A stretch of 64,000 nucleotides of DNA from Bradyrhizobium sp. BRP22. GTDB taxonomy: Bacteria > Pseudomonadota > Alphaproteobacteria > Rhizobiales > Xanthobacteraceae. Every line of letters begins with the position of its first letter. Within the stretch, counting starts at the first letter, position 1. Location: contig NZ_JADYVX010000011.1 in assembly GCF_020194175.1 (NCBI RefSeq), positions 1 through 64,000 of the forward strand, given 5' to 3'. This document shows positions 46,663 to 60,919 of the stretch, in pieces. Below the pieces are notes generated by a model. It saw nothing but the letters and a program-made list of their open reading frames with translations. It made no database searches and had not been told where the DNA came from. A program made the position numbers and the translations under genes.

Positions 46663-48228
46663 ATGTCGACGGCGACACCCTCGCCCAGCATGGTGCCCGG
46701 CCTGCGCCGCAACATGGTGACCGTCTGCGCCATGACGGCAACCGTCATGCAGGCGCTGGACACCACCATCGCCAATGTCGCGCTGCCCTATATGCAGGGC
46801 ACGCTGTCGGCGTCGCAGGACCAGATCAACTGGGTGCTGACGTCCTACATCGTGGCGGCCGCGATCATGACCGCCCCGGTGGGCTGGATCGCCAACCGGT
46901 TCGGCCGCAAGCGCATCTTCATCATCTGCTCCGCCGGCTTCACCGTTGCTTCGGTGCTATGCGGCCTCGCGCAGGACATCAGCCAGATGGTGCTGTTCCG
47001 CCTGCTGCAGGGCGTATTCGGCGCGGCGCTGGTGCCGCTGTCGCAGGCCGTGATGCTCGACTCCTACGCGCTGCATGAGCGGGCGAAGGCGATGTCGATC
47101 TGGGGCATGGGCGTGATGATGGGCCCCATCATGGGCCCCTCGCTCGGTGCCTGGCTGACCGAGACCTATTCCTGGCACTGGGTATTCTTCGTCAACCTGC
47201 CGTTCGGCGCCATCACCGTGCTCGGCCTCATCATCTTCATGGACGAGACCAGGCAGGATTTGAACCTGCGCTTCGACTGGTTCGGCTTCGGCGCGCTCGC
47301 AGTCGCGATCGGCTCGCTGCAACTTGCGCTCGACCGCGGCGAGCAGCTCGGTTGGCTCGAGTCCAACGAGATCATCGCCGAATTCATCATCTGCGGCATC
47401 GGCTTCTATTACTTCTTCGCCCATTCGTTCACCGCGTCGAAGCCCTTCATCCAGTTCGAGCTGTTCAAGGACAAGAATTTCGTCGGCGGCTGCGTGTTCA
47501 TGACCGTGATGGGGCTGGTGCTCTACTCGACCATGGCACTGTCCTCGCCTTACCTGCAGAACGTGATCGGCTATCCCATCATCACCGCCGGCGTGCTGCT
47601 GGCGAGCCGCGGCTGCGGCACCTTCGTGGCAATGATGCTGGTCGGGCGCATGATGCGCTTCATCGAGGCGCGCACGCTGATCATCTCCGGGCTCGCGCTG
47701 ACCGCGGCGTCGCTGTTCGTGATGACCGCCTGGACCGACCAGACCAGCGCGACCGAGATCGTTGTCGTCAGCATCGTCCAGGGCTTTGGCTTCGGCCTGG
47801 TATTCGTGCCGCTCTCGACCGTGGCGTTCCTGACCCTGCCCAATCACCTGCGGACCGACGGAACCTCGATGCTGACGCTGCTGCGCAACGTCGCGAGCTC
47901 GATCGGCATCTCGATCGTGATCGCGCAGCTCACGGAAGGCTCGCGGCGCATCTATGCGACGCTGTCCGAGCACATCAACCCGTTCAACCACGCGCTGCAG
48001 ATGCCAAACGTTGCCGGCATGATCAATCTCAACACCGACTCCGGCCGCGCGATGGCGGACAAGATGGTCGCGGTGCAGGCGCAGATCATCGCGTTCGCCC
48101 ACGACTACCAGCTCGTGATGGTGTTCATCCTGGCCTCGATCCCGCTTGCGATCATGATCGGCTCGACCAAGGCGACGCTGCGGTCGCAGTCACAGTCATC
48201 ATCGGATCATGCGGCAGTGATGGAGTAG
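46663..48228 (+). CDS. emrB: EmrB/QacA-type MFS multidrug exporter (DHA2)
   Basis: Proton-driven exporter with about 14 transmembrane segments in 521 residues. It has the DHA2 motif MQALDTTIANVALPYMQGTL, then RFGRKRIFIICSAGFTVASV and WGMGVMMGPIMGPSLGAWLT. With EmrA it forms a tripartite pump, needing an outer-membrane partner that is not in this window. Controlled by the adjacent marR gene. The range of substrates is not known. Confidence 0.94.
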   Translation: MSTATPSPSMVPGLRRNMVTVCAMTATVMQALDTTIANVALPYMQGTLSASQDQINWVLTSYIVAAAIMTAPVGWIANRFGRKRIFIICSAGFTVASVLCGLAQDISQMVLFRLLQGVFGAALVPLSQAVMLDSYALHERAKAMSIWGMGVMMGPIMGPSLGAWLTETYSWHWVFFVNLPFGAITVLGLIIFMDETRQDLNLRFDWFGFGALAVAIGSLQLALDRGEQLGWLESNEIIAEFIICGIGFYYFFAHSFTASKPFIQFELFKDKNFVGGCVFMTVMGLVLYSTMALSSPYLQNVIGYPIITAGVLLASRGCGTFVAMMLVGRMMRFIEARTLIISGLALTAASLFVMTAWTDQTSATEIVVVSIVQGFGFGLVFVPLSTVAFLTLPNHLRTDGTSMLTLLRNVASSIGISIVIAQLTEGSRRIYATLSEHINPFNHALQMPNVAGMINLNTDSGRAMADKMVAVQAQIIAFAHDYQLVMVFILASIPLAIMIGSTKATLRSQSQSSSDHAAVME

Positions 48229-48326
48229 TCCAGACTCGCTCACGAAGCCGTTACGCTCGGCGTGGCCGCTCTGGCCGATGCACCGAGCAGTCTTATCTCC
48301 TCATCCAGACTCGAGGAGATTGGAAC

Positions 48327-49391
48327 ATGGCGGGTTCAGCGCTGGTCGTGGGTGCGAGCGGCATCGTCGGCAATAATCTAGCCCGCCACCTTCATCGGAA
48401 GGGATGGCAAGTCTACGGGCTGGCGCGTCGACCGCCGGCCAATATCGACGGAGTGCAGCCCGTAGCGGCGGACCTGCTCGATCCTGCATCGGTTCGCGAG
48501 GCGCTGCAAGGGTTGAGACCGACGGACGTCTTTCTTAGCACATGGTTGCGGCAGAACACCGAGGCCGAGAATATCCGGGTCAACTCGGCGATGGTGCGCA
48601 ACCTGCTCGACGCGTTGTCGCCTGCAGGCTCGGTCAGGCATGTCGCGCTCGTGACCGGGCTGAAGCACTATCTTGGTCCGTTCGAAAACTATGGCAAAGG
48701 CAAGCTGCCCGCCACGCCGTTTCGCGAAGACCAGCCACGGCTCGATATCGAGAATTTCTACTATGCCCAGGAGGACGAAGTGTTCGCCGCAGCCGAGCGC
48801 GACGGCTTTAGCTGGAGCATCCATCGGCCGCACACCATCATCGGCTATGCCGTGGGCAATGCGATGAACATGGGCGTGACGCTCGCTGTCTACGCAGCCG
48901 TTTGCCGCGAGACCGGCCGTCCCTTCCTGTTTCCCGGCTCCGCGATGCAGTGGAATGGTCTTACCGATATGACAGATGCGAGGCTGCTCGCACGTCATCT
49001 GGAATGGGCGGCGACAACTCCGGCCGCCCGCAATCAAGCGTTCAACGTCGTCAATGGCGATGTGTTTCGCTGGAGCTGGATGTGGCAGCGGCTGGCCGAC
49101 TGGTTCGAACTAAAGCCGGCACCGTTTCCAGGCGAAGGGATTCCGCTGGAGCGGCAATTGGCCGATGCGGGTCCGATCTGGTCCGACATCGCGCGCAAAT
49201 ATCGGCTGGCCGAGCCCAATCTCGGCATGCTCGCTTCGGCCTGGCACACCGATGCCGACCTCGGCCGTCCAATCGAGGTCGTCACCGATATGGGCAAAAG
49301 CCGCAAGCTCGGCTTCCTGGATTACCAAGCGACCGACGATAGTTTCTTCGATCTGTTCGCCCGCCTGCGCGACGAGCGGATCATTCCGTGA
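48327..49391 (+). CDS. PRISE-type short-chain reductase (progesterone 5-beta-reductase-like)
   Basis: A 354-residue atypical SDR. The NADPH motif is GASGIVGNNL from residue 9. The catalytic signatures of the PRISE family are visible: TGLKHY at 110-115 with Lys113, and NFYYAQED at 143-150 with Tyr145/Tyr146. Plant relatives reduce enone double bonds (progesterone, iridoids) in the 1,4 sense. Bacterial members have unknown natural substrates. The ATG follows GAGGAGATTGG. It lies 98 bases behind emrB, so it may be in the same transcript and act on a compound the pump exports. Confidence 0.88.
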   Translation: MAGSALVVGASGIVGNNLARHLHRKGWQVYGLARRPPANIDGVQPVAADLLDPASVREALQGLRPTDVFLSTWLRQNTEAENIRVNSAMVRNLLDALSPAGSVRHVALVTGLKHYLGPFENYGKGKLPATPFREDQPRLDIENFYYAQEDEVFAAAERDGFSWSIHRPHTIIGYAVGNAMNMGVTLAVYAAVCRETGRPFLFPGSAMQWNGLTDMTDARLLARHLEWAATTPAARNQAFNVVNGDVFRWSWMWQRLADWFELKPAPFPGEGIPLERQLADAGPIWSDIARKYRLAEPNLGMLASAWHTDADLGRPIEVVTDMGKSRKLGFLDYQATDDSFFDLFARLRDERIIP

Positions 49392-49424
49392 GGCTTGCCA
49401 GTTACGTAAGTGCTTGGTCAGGGT

Positions 49425-49515
49425 CGTAGCCCGGGTGAAGCGAAGCGCAACCCGGGGGCGTCTGCATCTCCATTTGGCGACGGCCCGGGTTACGCGGGCG
49501 CTCCACCCGGGCTAC
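49425..49515. repeat. Dispersed palindromic repeat, family D copy 2
   Basis: CGTAGCCCGGGTGAAGCGAA to CGCTCCACCCGGGCTAC, an inverted pair, with inner AACCCGGG / CCCGGGTT. It lies between the convergent SDR and cbbY genes. Its right end supplies the TAG stop of cbbY. Confidence 0.85.
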
Positions 49516-50240
49516 TGCACCCAATATGCGACCTCCGTCAGCTCATCGACGGCGAACAGCGCTTCCGAGCAGTCATCGTCGCGGAAGTAGGCGCTGCGGG
49601 TGAACAGCACGGGAATGCCGGCGCGCGAGGCTGCGAGCAATCCGTTGCGCGAGTCCTCGATGGCGATGCAGCGGGACGCGGGGAGCGACAGTCGCGCCAG
49701 CATCACGAGATAGACGTCGGGCGCCGGCTTCTTCTCGGGCACATCGTCACCCGCGACGATCGCCTCGAACCATTCGGCCCAATCGTCGCCCAGCGCGACC
49801 GACAGCAACGCATCGATATTGGCATACGAGGTCGTCGTCGCGATCGCCAGCCGCTGGCTGCGCCTTCGCGCGTTTCGGAGCAGGGCTTCCACCCCGGGCC
49901 GCAGCGGGCAGCCGCCCGTCGCGATCAGTTCGGCATAGCGCACGGTCTTGATCCGGTGCAGCTCTGCGATCTCGCGGTTGGTCAGCAGGGGCATGGTTCG
50001 CTTGCGCATGGCAAACGCGCGTATTCGCTCCTTGCCGCCGGCGACACGCAGCAACTGTCCGTAGATCGCCTGATCCCAGTACCAGTTGAGGCCCGCGCGC
50101 GAGAACGCGTCGTTGAATGCGCGGCGATGCACCTCCTCCGTCTCGGCCATCGTGCCGTCGACGTCGAAGATCAGTGCGTGGGCGCGGGCGACGAGGTCGC
50201 GGCAGCCCGTCGCGCGCACGGCTGCCAGCGTCTCGCTCAT
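49512..50240 (-). CDS. cbbY: CbbY-type HAD phosphatase (xylulose bisphosphate phosphatase)
   Basis: HAD-superfamily phosphatase that removes inhibitory sugar bisphosphates such as xylulose-1,5-bisphosphate made by RuBisCO misfire. The 242-residue product has DVDGT at 26-30 with the nucleophile Asp26, the helical cap domain, [11 protein letters not shown] and later [14 protein letters not shown]. Last gene of the cbb operon, its start overlapping the cbbX stop (ATGA). The TAG stop lies in repeat D2, so the C-terminus is set by the repeat and may be truncated relative to relatives. Confidence 0.93.
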   Translation of the reverse strand: MSETLAAVRATGCRDLVARAHALIFDVDGTMAETEEVHRRAFNDAFSRAGLNWYWDQAIYGQLLRVAGGKERIRAFAMRKRTMPLLTNREIAELHRIKTVRYAELIATGGCPLRPGVEALLRNARRRSQRLAIATTTSYANIDALLSVALGDDWAEWFEAIVAGDDVPEKKPAPDVYLVMLARLSLPASRCIAIEDSRNGLLAASRAGIPVLFTRSAYFRDDDCSEALFAVDELTEVAYWVQ

Positions 50241-51160
50241 GTCCTTTTGTCCGTCGCGGTTTTTGAAAACACCCGGCTTGCCAGCACGTCGCCGGCCTCG
50301 ATCGACATCACGTCGTCGGCCGTGAGCACCCGGTCGAGCCGCGAGACGATCCGGTTGGCCTGGCGGAGCCGGATGCGATCGAGCGCATTGCGGATCGAGC
50401 GCGCGTTGGAGAACAGCGGCTGGGTCTTGCGCACGGCGATGTAGCGGATGAAGGCATCGCGCGCCGCCGACGAGAACCGGTAGTTCTGCTGCTGCAGCAT
50501 CAACTCGGCGATCGCGAGCAGCTCGGGGTCCGAATAATCCGGGAAGTCGATGTGATGGGCGATGCGGGAGCGAAAGCCGGGATTGCTCTGGAAGAATTTC
50601 TCCATCCGCTCGCCATAGCCGGCCAGGATGACGACCAGATCCTCGCGTTGCTGCTCCATGATCTGCAACAGGATCTCGATCGCCTCCTGGCCATAGTCGC
50701 GCTCATTGTCCGGGCGATAGAGATAGTAGGCCTCGTCGATGAACAGCACGCCGCCCATCGCCTTCTTCAATATTTCCTTCGTCTTCGGCGCGGTGTGGCC
50801 GATATATTGCCCAACCAGATCGTCGCGGGTGACGCTGATGACATGGCCGCGGCGTACGAAGCCGAGCCGGTGCAGGATGCTGGCCATCCGCAACGCCACC
50901 GTGGTCTTGCCGGTGCCGGGATTGCCGGTGAAGGACATATGCAGGGTCGGAAAGGTGGTGGCGAGCGCCATCTTCTGCCTGATGCGCTCGACCAGCAGCA
51001 GCGCCGCGATCTCGCGGATCCGGGTCTTCACCGGCGCCAGGCCGATCAACTCGGAATCGAGCTGATCGAGCACGGCGCCGATGCCAAGGTCGGCGAATTC
51101 GCGCCTGACATCGACGGCCTTCAGCGGCGCTTCGTTGGTCTGTGATTGTGGTTGCGTCAT
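50237..51160 (-). CDS. cbbX: Red-type RuBisCO activase CbbX
   Basis: Hexameric AAA+ ATPase that threads the RuBisCO large-subunit C-terminus to eject tight-binding sugar phosphates. The 307-residue product has Walker A GNPGTGKT at 79-86, Walker B VLFIDEA at 138-144 and [20 protein letters not shown], a pore-loop region. It is the partner of red-type RuBisCO, matching the cbbL/cbbS genes just upstream. Overlaps cbbY by four bases. Start at the ATG at 51160. Confidence 0.97.
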   Translation of the reverse strand: MTQPQSQTNEAPLKAVDVRREFADLGIGAVLDQLDSELIGLAPVKTRIREIAALLLVERIRQKMALATTFPTLHMSFTGNPGTGKTTVALRMASILHRLGFVRRGHVISVTRDDLVGQYIGHTAPKTKEILKKAMGGVLFIDEAYYLYRPDNERDYGQEAIEILLQIMEQQREDLVVILAGYGERMEKFFQSNPGFRSRIAHHIDFPDYSDPELLAIAELMLQQQNYRFSSAARDAFIRYIAVRKTQPLFSNARSIRNALDRIRLRQANRIVSRLDRVLTADDVMSIEAGDVLASRVFSKTATDKRT

Positions 51161-51271
51161 CCTGCTCTCGTGTCGAAAAGCTCCGTCGTCGCACCTGGCG
51201 ACGACGGAGAAGTGCATCCGGACCAGGTCGGCCGAGGGAGCCATCCGCCTGGCTTCAACCGGACGCGGGGA

Positions 51272-51697
51272 TTAACGATCGGCGTAGCGCTCTCCTTCAG
51301 GCCGCTCCGCCGCATAGGCATGCGTCGAATAGCGGAGGTTGCGCCCGACGGCCTCCTGCCGGTCGAGCCGGAAGCCGGGCTCGTTCTTCGGCCGGTTGAC
51401 GATGAAGGAGATGCGGACCGACTCCCATCCGTGGCTCGAATCGAATCCGGAGATCCGGATGTAGCGGTCGCCATAAACACGCCGGCATTCGGCGAGCTCC
51501 CGCATGATGCCGGCGGCGTCGGGCAGATCAAACATCGGCAGGCCCCACATCTCCCAATAGGTGTTGCGGGGATGCGGATCGTCGGTGAACTCGATGTTCA
51601 CCGCCCAGCCCTTGTCCAGACAATATTGGACCTGCGCGGTGATCTGCTCGTCGGTGAGATCCGGCAGGAAGGAGAAGCAGCCCTGGGTTATGCGCAT
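51272..51697 (-). CDS. cbbS: RuBisCO small subunit, red type
   Basis: Small subunit of the L8S8 carboxylase. The 141-residue product contains [20 protein letters not shown], then [20 protein letters not shown] and [20 protein letters not shown]-terminal extension (about 115-141, [20 protein letters not shown]) is characteristic of form IC/ID small subunits. It follows cbbL with 13 bases between them. Strong AGGAG precedes the start. Confidence 0.96.
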   Translation of the reverse strand: MRITQGCFSFLPDLTDEQITAQVQYCLDKGWAVNIEFTDDPHPRNTYWEMWGLPMFDLPDAAGIMRELAECRRVYGDRYIRISGFDSSHGWESVRISFIVNRPKNEPGFRLDRQEAVGRNLRYSTHAYAAERPEGERYADR

Positions 51698-51710
51698 GAT
51701 CAAGCTCCTT

Positions 51711-54286
<2,576 letters not shown>

Positions 54287-54288
54287 GC

Positions 54289-56306
<2,018 letters not shown>

Positions 56307-56310
<4 letters not shown>

Positions 56311-57182
56311 ATCGTTCGCCTCTTTCGTTCCATCAGTTGCAGGATCAGCGGGGTGAGGATGAGCTGCATCGCCAGGTCGAGCTTGGCGCCGTGGATCACG
56401 ATCGAATTGGCGCGCGACATGAAGCTGTGCGGGATCATCGACAGCAGATAAGGGAAATCGATGCCGCGCGGATTCTTCAGCCGGATCACGACCATCGATT
56501 CGTCCGGCGTCGGGATCCAGCGCGCGATGAACGGATTCGACGTGTCGACCGTCGGCACGCGCTGGAAGTTGATGTCGGTCTCGGTGAACTGCGGACAGAT
56601 GTAGTTCACATAATCAGGCATGCGGCGCAGGATGGTGTCGGTCACCGCCTCCGTGGAATAGCCGCGGTGGCTGCGGTCGCGATGCAGCTTCTGGATCCAT
56701 TCGAGATTGATGACGGGGACGACGCCGATCTTGAGATCGGCATATTTGGCGACGTTGACCTTCTCCGTGACGACGGCGCCATGCAGGCCCTCATAGAACA
56801 GCAGATCGGAGTTCTCCGGCAGCGGCTCCCATTTGGTGAAGGTGCCGGGATCGCCGCCGTAGAGCCGCGCCTCGTCCTCGTCGTGGACATAATGCCGCGT
56901 CGTGCCGGTGCCGGACTCGCTGTAGTCGCGGAACAGCTTCTCGAGCTCCTCGAACAAATTGGTCTCGGGGCTGAAATGGCTGAAATGCTTGTTGCCGCGC
57001 TCGGCCTCCTCGACCATCTTGCTGCGCATTTCGGCGCGGTCATAGCGGTGGAAGGCGTCGCCCTCGACATAGGCGGCGCTGACGTTCTCGCGCCGGAAGA
57101 TGTTCTCGAAGGTCTTCCTGACCGACGTCGTTCCGGCGCCGGAAGAACCCGTGACCGATATGATGGGATGGCGACGCGACAT
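56307..57182 (-). CDS. cbbP: Phosphoribulokinase
   Basis: Phosphorylates ribulose-5-phosphate to the RuBisCO substrate. The 291-residue product has the P-loop GSSGAGTTS at 12-20 and AYVEGDAFHRYDRAEM, the prokaryotic class I signature. YVHDEDEARLYGGDPGTFTK and LLFYEGLHGAVV (Walker B-like) follow. Second gene of the operon, coupled by overlap to cbbT. Proteobacterial class I enzymes are commonly activated by NADH, which is a family fact, not read here. Confidence 0.97.
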
Positions 57183-57193
57183 GCCGGCCTCCT

Positions 57194-58249
57194 TCAGCGG
57201 AACAGGCCGCGGCGCGCGAACAAGGGCGCGTCAGCATTTTCGAACAGCGGCTCGACGCTTTCGTGCATCACCTCGATGTCGCGCACGGTGCGCGGCGATC
57301 CCATGATCAGGGGCGCCCGCTGGTGCGGCGTCCGTGCCGAAAGTTCGAGAATGCGCGCCCGCCCGCTAGAGGCGCCGCCATCAGCCCATTCGATGATCAG
57401 CGCCACCGGATGGGCCTCGTAGAGCAGGCGCAGGCGGCCCTCGCGATAACCCGGGCGCGCATCGGCCGGATAAAGGAAGACGCCGCCGCGGACCAGGATG
57501 CGATAGGCTTCCGCCACCAGCGAGCCGATCCAGCGCATGTTGAAATCGCTGCCGCGTTCTCCATTGGCGCCGGCGAGGCATTCGTCGATGTAGCCGCGTA
57601 TCGCGCCGCTCCAGTGCCGGCGGTTGGAGGCGTTGATGGCGAACTCGGGCGTGTCGAGTGGAATACTGACGCCGCGCCCGGTCAGCACGAATTCGCGCCT
57701 CGGGGGATACAGGGTGAAGACGTCGACGCGCTTGTCGAGCGCAAGTACGAGCACGGTCTGCGGGCCGTAGATGAAAAATCCCGCCGCGATCTGCGCGGTG
57801 CCGGGCTCGAAGAAGGTCGAGAGGATGTCGCGCGCCTTGGGGCGGATCGAAAAGATGGTGCCGACCGAGATGTTGTTCGCAAGATTGGCCGAGCCGTCGA
57901 GCGGATCGATCGCGACACAAAGCGGCGCCTCGGCGTCGAGCGTCTCCGGCAGTTCCACTTCCTCCGACAGCACGGCGGCGACCGGCGCGGTGCGGAGCGC
58001 CTCGCGCATCAGCCGATCTGCGACAACATCAATGTCCTTTTGAGTATCGCCGTCGGGATTGACCGCACCGTCCCGGCCGGTGATGCCGACCAAGGGGCCC
58101 GAAGCGATGATGCCCGCCAGCTCGACCGCAGCCGCGGCAAGCGCCTCGACCACCGCGACGGCTGCAGCGCGGACCGTGTCCTGACGCGCGGGGTCGTCGA
58201 GATAGGCATGCAATGCAGGAAGATGATCCACGGCCGCTCTCCCATTCAT
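57194..58249 (-). CDS. cbbF: Class I fructose-1,6-bisphosphatase
   Basis: Removes the C1 phosphate of fructose-1,6-bisphosphate (and sedoheptulose bisphosphate) in the Calvin cycle. The 351-residue product has the metal-binding motif DPLDGSANLANN and the acidic SEEVELPE, and contains FFIYGPQTVLVLALDKRVDV. It is the first gene of the cbb operon and divergent from cbbR. Start at the ATG at 58249. Confidence 0.96.
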   Translation of the reverse strand: MNGRAAVDHLPALHAYLDDPARQDTVRAAAVAVVEALAAAAVELAGIIASGPLVGITGRDGAVNPDGDTQKDIDVVADRLMREALRTAPVAAVLSEEVELPETLDAEAPLCVAIDPLDGSANLANNISVGTIFSIRPKARDILSTFFEPGTAQIAAGFFIYGPQTVLVLALDKRVDVFTLYPPRREFVLTGRGVSIPLDTPEFAINASNRRHWSGAIRGYIDECLAGANGERGSDFNMRWIGSLVAEAYRILVRGGVFLYPADARPGYREGRLRLLYEAHPVALIIEWADGGASSGRARILELSARTPHQRAPLIMGSPRTVRDIEVMHESVEPLFENADAPLFARRGLFR

Positions 58250-58330
58250 CGTGCCCTCTCGACGGGGCTTTCGCTCGAGGCGGCTCCCGGTGGAGTCGCT
58301 GTCGCCACCATCAACGCGCGAATTGCCGAA

Positions 58331-58353
58331 TTAGTGAAATTTTAATATCTTAA
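58331..58353. promoter_or_regulatory. Candidate CbbR binding region (AT-rich, TTA/TAA symmetric)
   Basis: TTAGTGAAATTTTAA and the overlapping TTAA-TATC-TTAA give nested TTA/TAA symmetry in the cbbR-cbbF gap, fitting the TNA-N7/8-TNA form of LysR-type CbbR sites. The position, about 85-100 bases upstream of the cbbF start, is suitable. Not a confirmed site. Confidence 0.45.
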
Positions 58354-58385
58354 GTGTGGCCAAAGTATTTTTTATGGAGGTGCTT

Positions 58386-59312
58386 ATGCCGGGGCATTTC
58401 TCGCGCGACCTCACCATTCGTCAGCTCCGTGCGCTGACCGCCGTGCATGCGGCGGGCTCGATCACCGGCGCTGCGAACCGGCTCAACCTGACGCAGCCGG
58501 CAGTCACGCTGCAGCTTCGCAATCTGCAGGAGCTTGCCGGCCTGCCATTGATCCAGCGCACCGGCGAAGGCATGGCGTTGACCGACGCCGGCCGCACCGT
58601 TCTCGCGCTGGTCGAGCGCATTGAAGCCGCGCTGGCCGACTGCGAGCAGTCGCTCGACATGATCGCGGGCAGGAGCGGCGGGCGTGTCGCGATGGGAGCA
58701 GTGAGCACCGCGAAATATTTCGTGCCATTCGCGATCGCGGCGTTCTCGCAGCGATACCCGAAGATCGACGTGACGCTCAGGATCGGCAACCGCGAGGACA
58801 TCCGCGATGCGCTGCGCGGCTACGATCTCGATATCGCCGTGATGGGGCAGCCGCCCGCGGGCGTCGAAGTCGAGATGCGCCCGCTCGGCAGGCATCCGCA
58901 CGTGATCATCGCCGCCGCCGATCATCGGCTCAATGGGAAGAAGCGCGTCGTCGCGGCTGATCTGGCTGGCGAGACCTTCATCACCCGCGAGCACGGCTCC
59001 GGCACGCGGATGCTGATGGAGCAGTTCTTTCAGAAGCACCGGATCGAGCCGAAGGTCGGCATGGCCATGGACAGCAACGAAACCATCAAGCAGGCGGTGA
59101 TGGCCGGGCTCGGCATCGCCTTCATCTCCCAGCACACGGTGTTTCACGAGTTGGAGGAAGGACGGCTGGTGGTGCTCAAGGTCGCCGGCCTGCCGGTGAT
59201 GCGCCAATGGCACGCGATCCGCCGCGCCGACAAGATCCTGCTGCCACCAGCTCAGGCGATGCTGGATTTTCTCGGAAAGGAGGGATCGCGCTATTTGCCG
59301 AATGTGCGGTGA
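58386..59312 (+). CDS. cbbR: LysR-type regulator CbbR
   Basis: Activator of the cbb operon that responds to metabolites of the cycle. The 308-residue product has an N-terminal helix-turn-helix (LRALTAVHAAGSITGAANRL, then NLTQPAVTLQLRNLQELAGL) and a LysR substrate-binding domain (about 90-300). The ATG at 58386 follows GGAGGTG. In-frame starts at 58356 and 58374 would add extra residues without support. Divergent from cbbF, the classic arrangement. Confidence 0.95.
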   Translation: MPGHFSRDLTIRQLRALTAVHAAGSITGAANRLNLTQPAVTLQLRNLQELAGLPLIQRTGEGMALTDAGRTVLALVERIEAALADCEQSLDMIAGRSGGRVAMGAVSTAKYFVPFAIAAFSQRYPKIDVTLRIGNREDIRDALRGYDLDIAVMGQPPAGVEVEMRPLGRHPHVIIAAADHRLNGKKRVVAADLAGETFITREHGSGTRMLMEQFFQKHRIEPKVGMAMDSNETIKQAVMAGLGIAFISQHTVFHELEEGRLVVLKVAGLPVMRQWHAIRRADKILLPPAQAMLDFLGKEGSRYLPNVR

Positions 59313-59339
59313 TGCACAATCATGCGACAGCGGCGCGCG

Positions 59340-60263
59340 CTAACGCTGCGCACTCGCCTTGGTGCGCAGGCTCCACCACATGCCGCTGAGCGATAACGCC
59401 CCGCCGATCAGATGGACCATGGTGGGAGCTTCGCCGAGGAAGACAATCGACAACAACGCGCTGACGATCGGGCCGAGATACAGGCTAAGGGACGTCGACA
59501 CCGCGCCGAACGCCGAGCCGAGATAGGCGTAGGCCGAATAGGCGAACAGGCCGGGTACCAGGCCTGCGAAAAGATAGACCAGTGCAGCATGCCGATTGAG
59601 CGCTGCGGCAGGCGCGGTCCAGATCTCATGGAGGGCGAAGGGCAGCGAGAACAATGCACCGGCTGCGGCGAACAGCCCGATCCTCGCGAGAAAACTGAGG
59701 CCCTGACCGACGCGATTCTGCAGAACCGTGTAACCGGCCCAGGCGAGCATCGCCAGCAAGGCAAGGAGATCGCCGGGCGATACGGCTATCCCCGGACTAT
59801 GCTGTCCTCCGATGATGATCAACGCCGCGCCGGCCAGCGCAACCAGCATTCCGACGACCTTGTTTTGGTCAATGGTCTCGACACCCAAGAGGAAGGAAAT
59901 CAGCAGCACGACGAGCGGCGAGAGCGCCATGATCAGCGCAAGATTGATCGCTGATGTCGTGACGCCGGCAATATAGACCGGGCCGCCACAGACGAACATG
60001 CCCAGGAAGCCGGCAGCCGCGATGCCAAGACCCTGTCCGCGCACCACGCCGGGATTTTCCCGAAACGCGATCACCACGAGCGGCAACAGGCCGACGGCCA
60101 CGATGCTCCAGCGGAAGAACGCAATCGTAAACGGTGGAACGGTGCCAGCGACGCCGCGCGCCAGGATCATGTTGGAGACCTGCGCGGTGGCGACCAGCAG
60201 GAAGCCGAGCAAGCCCAGCGCTTCCCGCATTCCGTTGGCCGTCTTGCCGAGGAGCTCGTTCAT
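59340..60263 (-). CDS. EamA/DMT family inner-membrane transporter (copy 4)
   Basis: A 307-residue protein with about ten transmembrane segments in two EamA repeats, containing GVAGTVPPFTIAFFRWSIVA and ALSPLVVLLISFLLGVETID. ALVYLFAGLVPGLFAYSAYA follows in the second repeat. It is convergent with cbbR and lies 50 bases downstream of pcaG on the same strand, so it may share the pca transcript. Substrate unknown. Confidence 0.85.
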   Translation of the reverse strand: MNELLGKTANGMREALGLLGFLLVATAQVSNMILARGVAGTVPPFTIAFFRWSIVAVGLLPLVVIAFRENPGVVRGQGLGIAAAGFLGMFVCGGPVYIAGVTTSAINLALIMALSPLVVLLISFLLGVETIDQNKVVGMLVALAGAALIIIGGQHSPGIAVSPGDLLALLAMLAWAGYTVLQNRVGQGLSFLARIGLFAAAGALFSLPFALHEIWTAPAAALNRHAALVYLFAGLVPGLFAYSAYAYLGSAFGAVSTSLSLYLGPIVSALLSIVFLGEAPTMVHLIGGALSLSGMWWSLRTKASAQR

Positions 60264-60313
60264 GATTGACCAAACCTAAAAAGCGGATGGCCTTGCCGAG
60301 CCACAGTGTAACG

Positions 60314-60919
60314 TCACACCTCGAAGAACACCGTCTCGTTATCGCCCTGCAGATGGATGTCGAGCGTGTAGGCAGGATTGGCCGCGCCCGCCTTGCGTTT
60401 GGCGATCAGCGTGGTGCGGCGCTCTTCCGGCACCAGGGCCAGCACGGGATCGCTGGCATTGGCCGCCTCATCGTCGAAATAGATCCGGGTATAGAGATGC
60501 AGCAGCATGCCGCGCGCGTACACCGCGAGCAGGATGTGCGGCGCCTGCGGCTTGCCGTCGGGATCGGGCACCTGCCCCGGCTTGATGGTGTCGAAGACAT
60601 AGCCGCCCTTGGCATCGGTACCGACGCGGCCAAACCCCTTGAACGAGCTGTTCGGCAGCGCGCGGGCATCCTGCGGATCGGAGAAGCGGCCCTGCGCGTC
60701 GGCCTGCCAGATCTCCAGCATGCAGTCCGGCACCGGCACACCATCGCCGTCGAACACAGTGCCTTCGACGCGGATGCGTTCGCCGGAAACATCAGGCGTG
60801 ATCAGATTGTTGGTGAAGGCATCGTTCCACGCGTATTCGCCGTTCGGCGTCAGGCCATACTTGAAATAGGGCCCGACGGTCTGCGATGGCGTGATGCCTT
60901 CCGGCCGCTGCTCGCTCAC
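60314..60919 (-). CDS. pcaG: Protocatechuate 3,4-dioxygenase alpha subunit
   Basis: Non-catalytic alpha chain of the ring-cleaving intradiol dioxygenase that opens protocatechuate to carboxymuconate. The 201-residue product begins with GITPSQTVGPYFKYGL and contains VPDCMLEIWQADAQGRFSDP and APHILLAVYARGMLLHLYTR. The iron-binding Tyr/His set seen in the beta chain is not present in full, as expected. Its start overlaps the pcaH stop by four bases (ATGA), so the two subunits are translationally coupled. Confidence 0.95.
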   Translation of the reverse strand: MSEQRPEGITPSQTVGPYFKYGLTPNGEYAWNDAFTNNLITPDVSGERIRVEGTVFDGDGVPVPDCMLEIWQADAQGRFSDPQDARALPNSSFKGFGRVGTDAKGGYVFDTIKPGQVPDPDGKPQAPHILLAVYARGMLLHLYTRIYFDDEAANASDPVLALVPEERRTTLIAKRKAGAANPAYTLDIHLQGDNETVFFEV

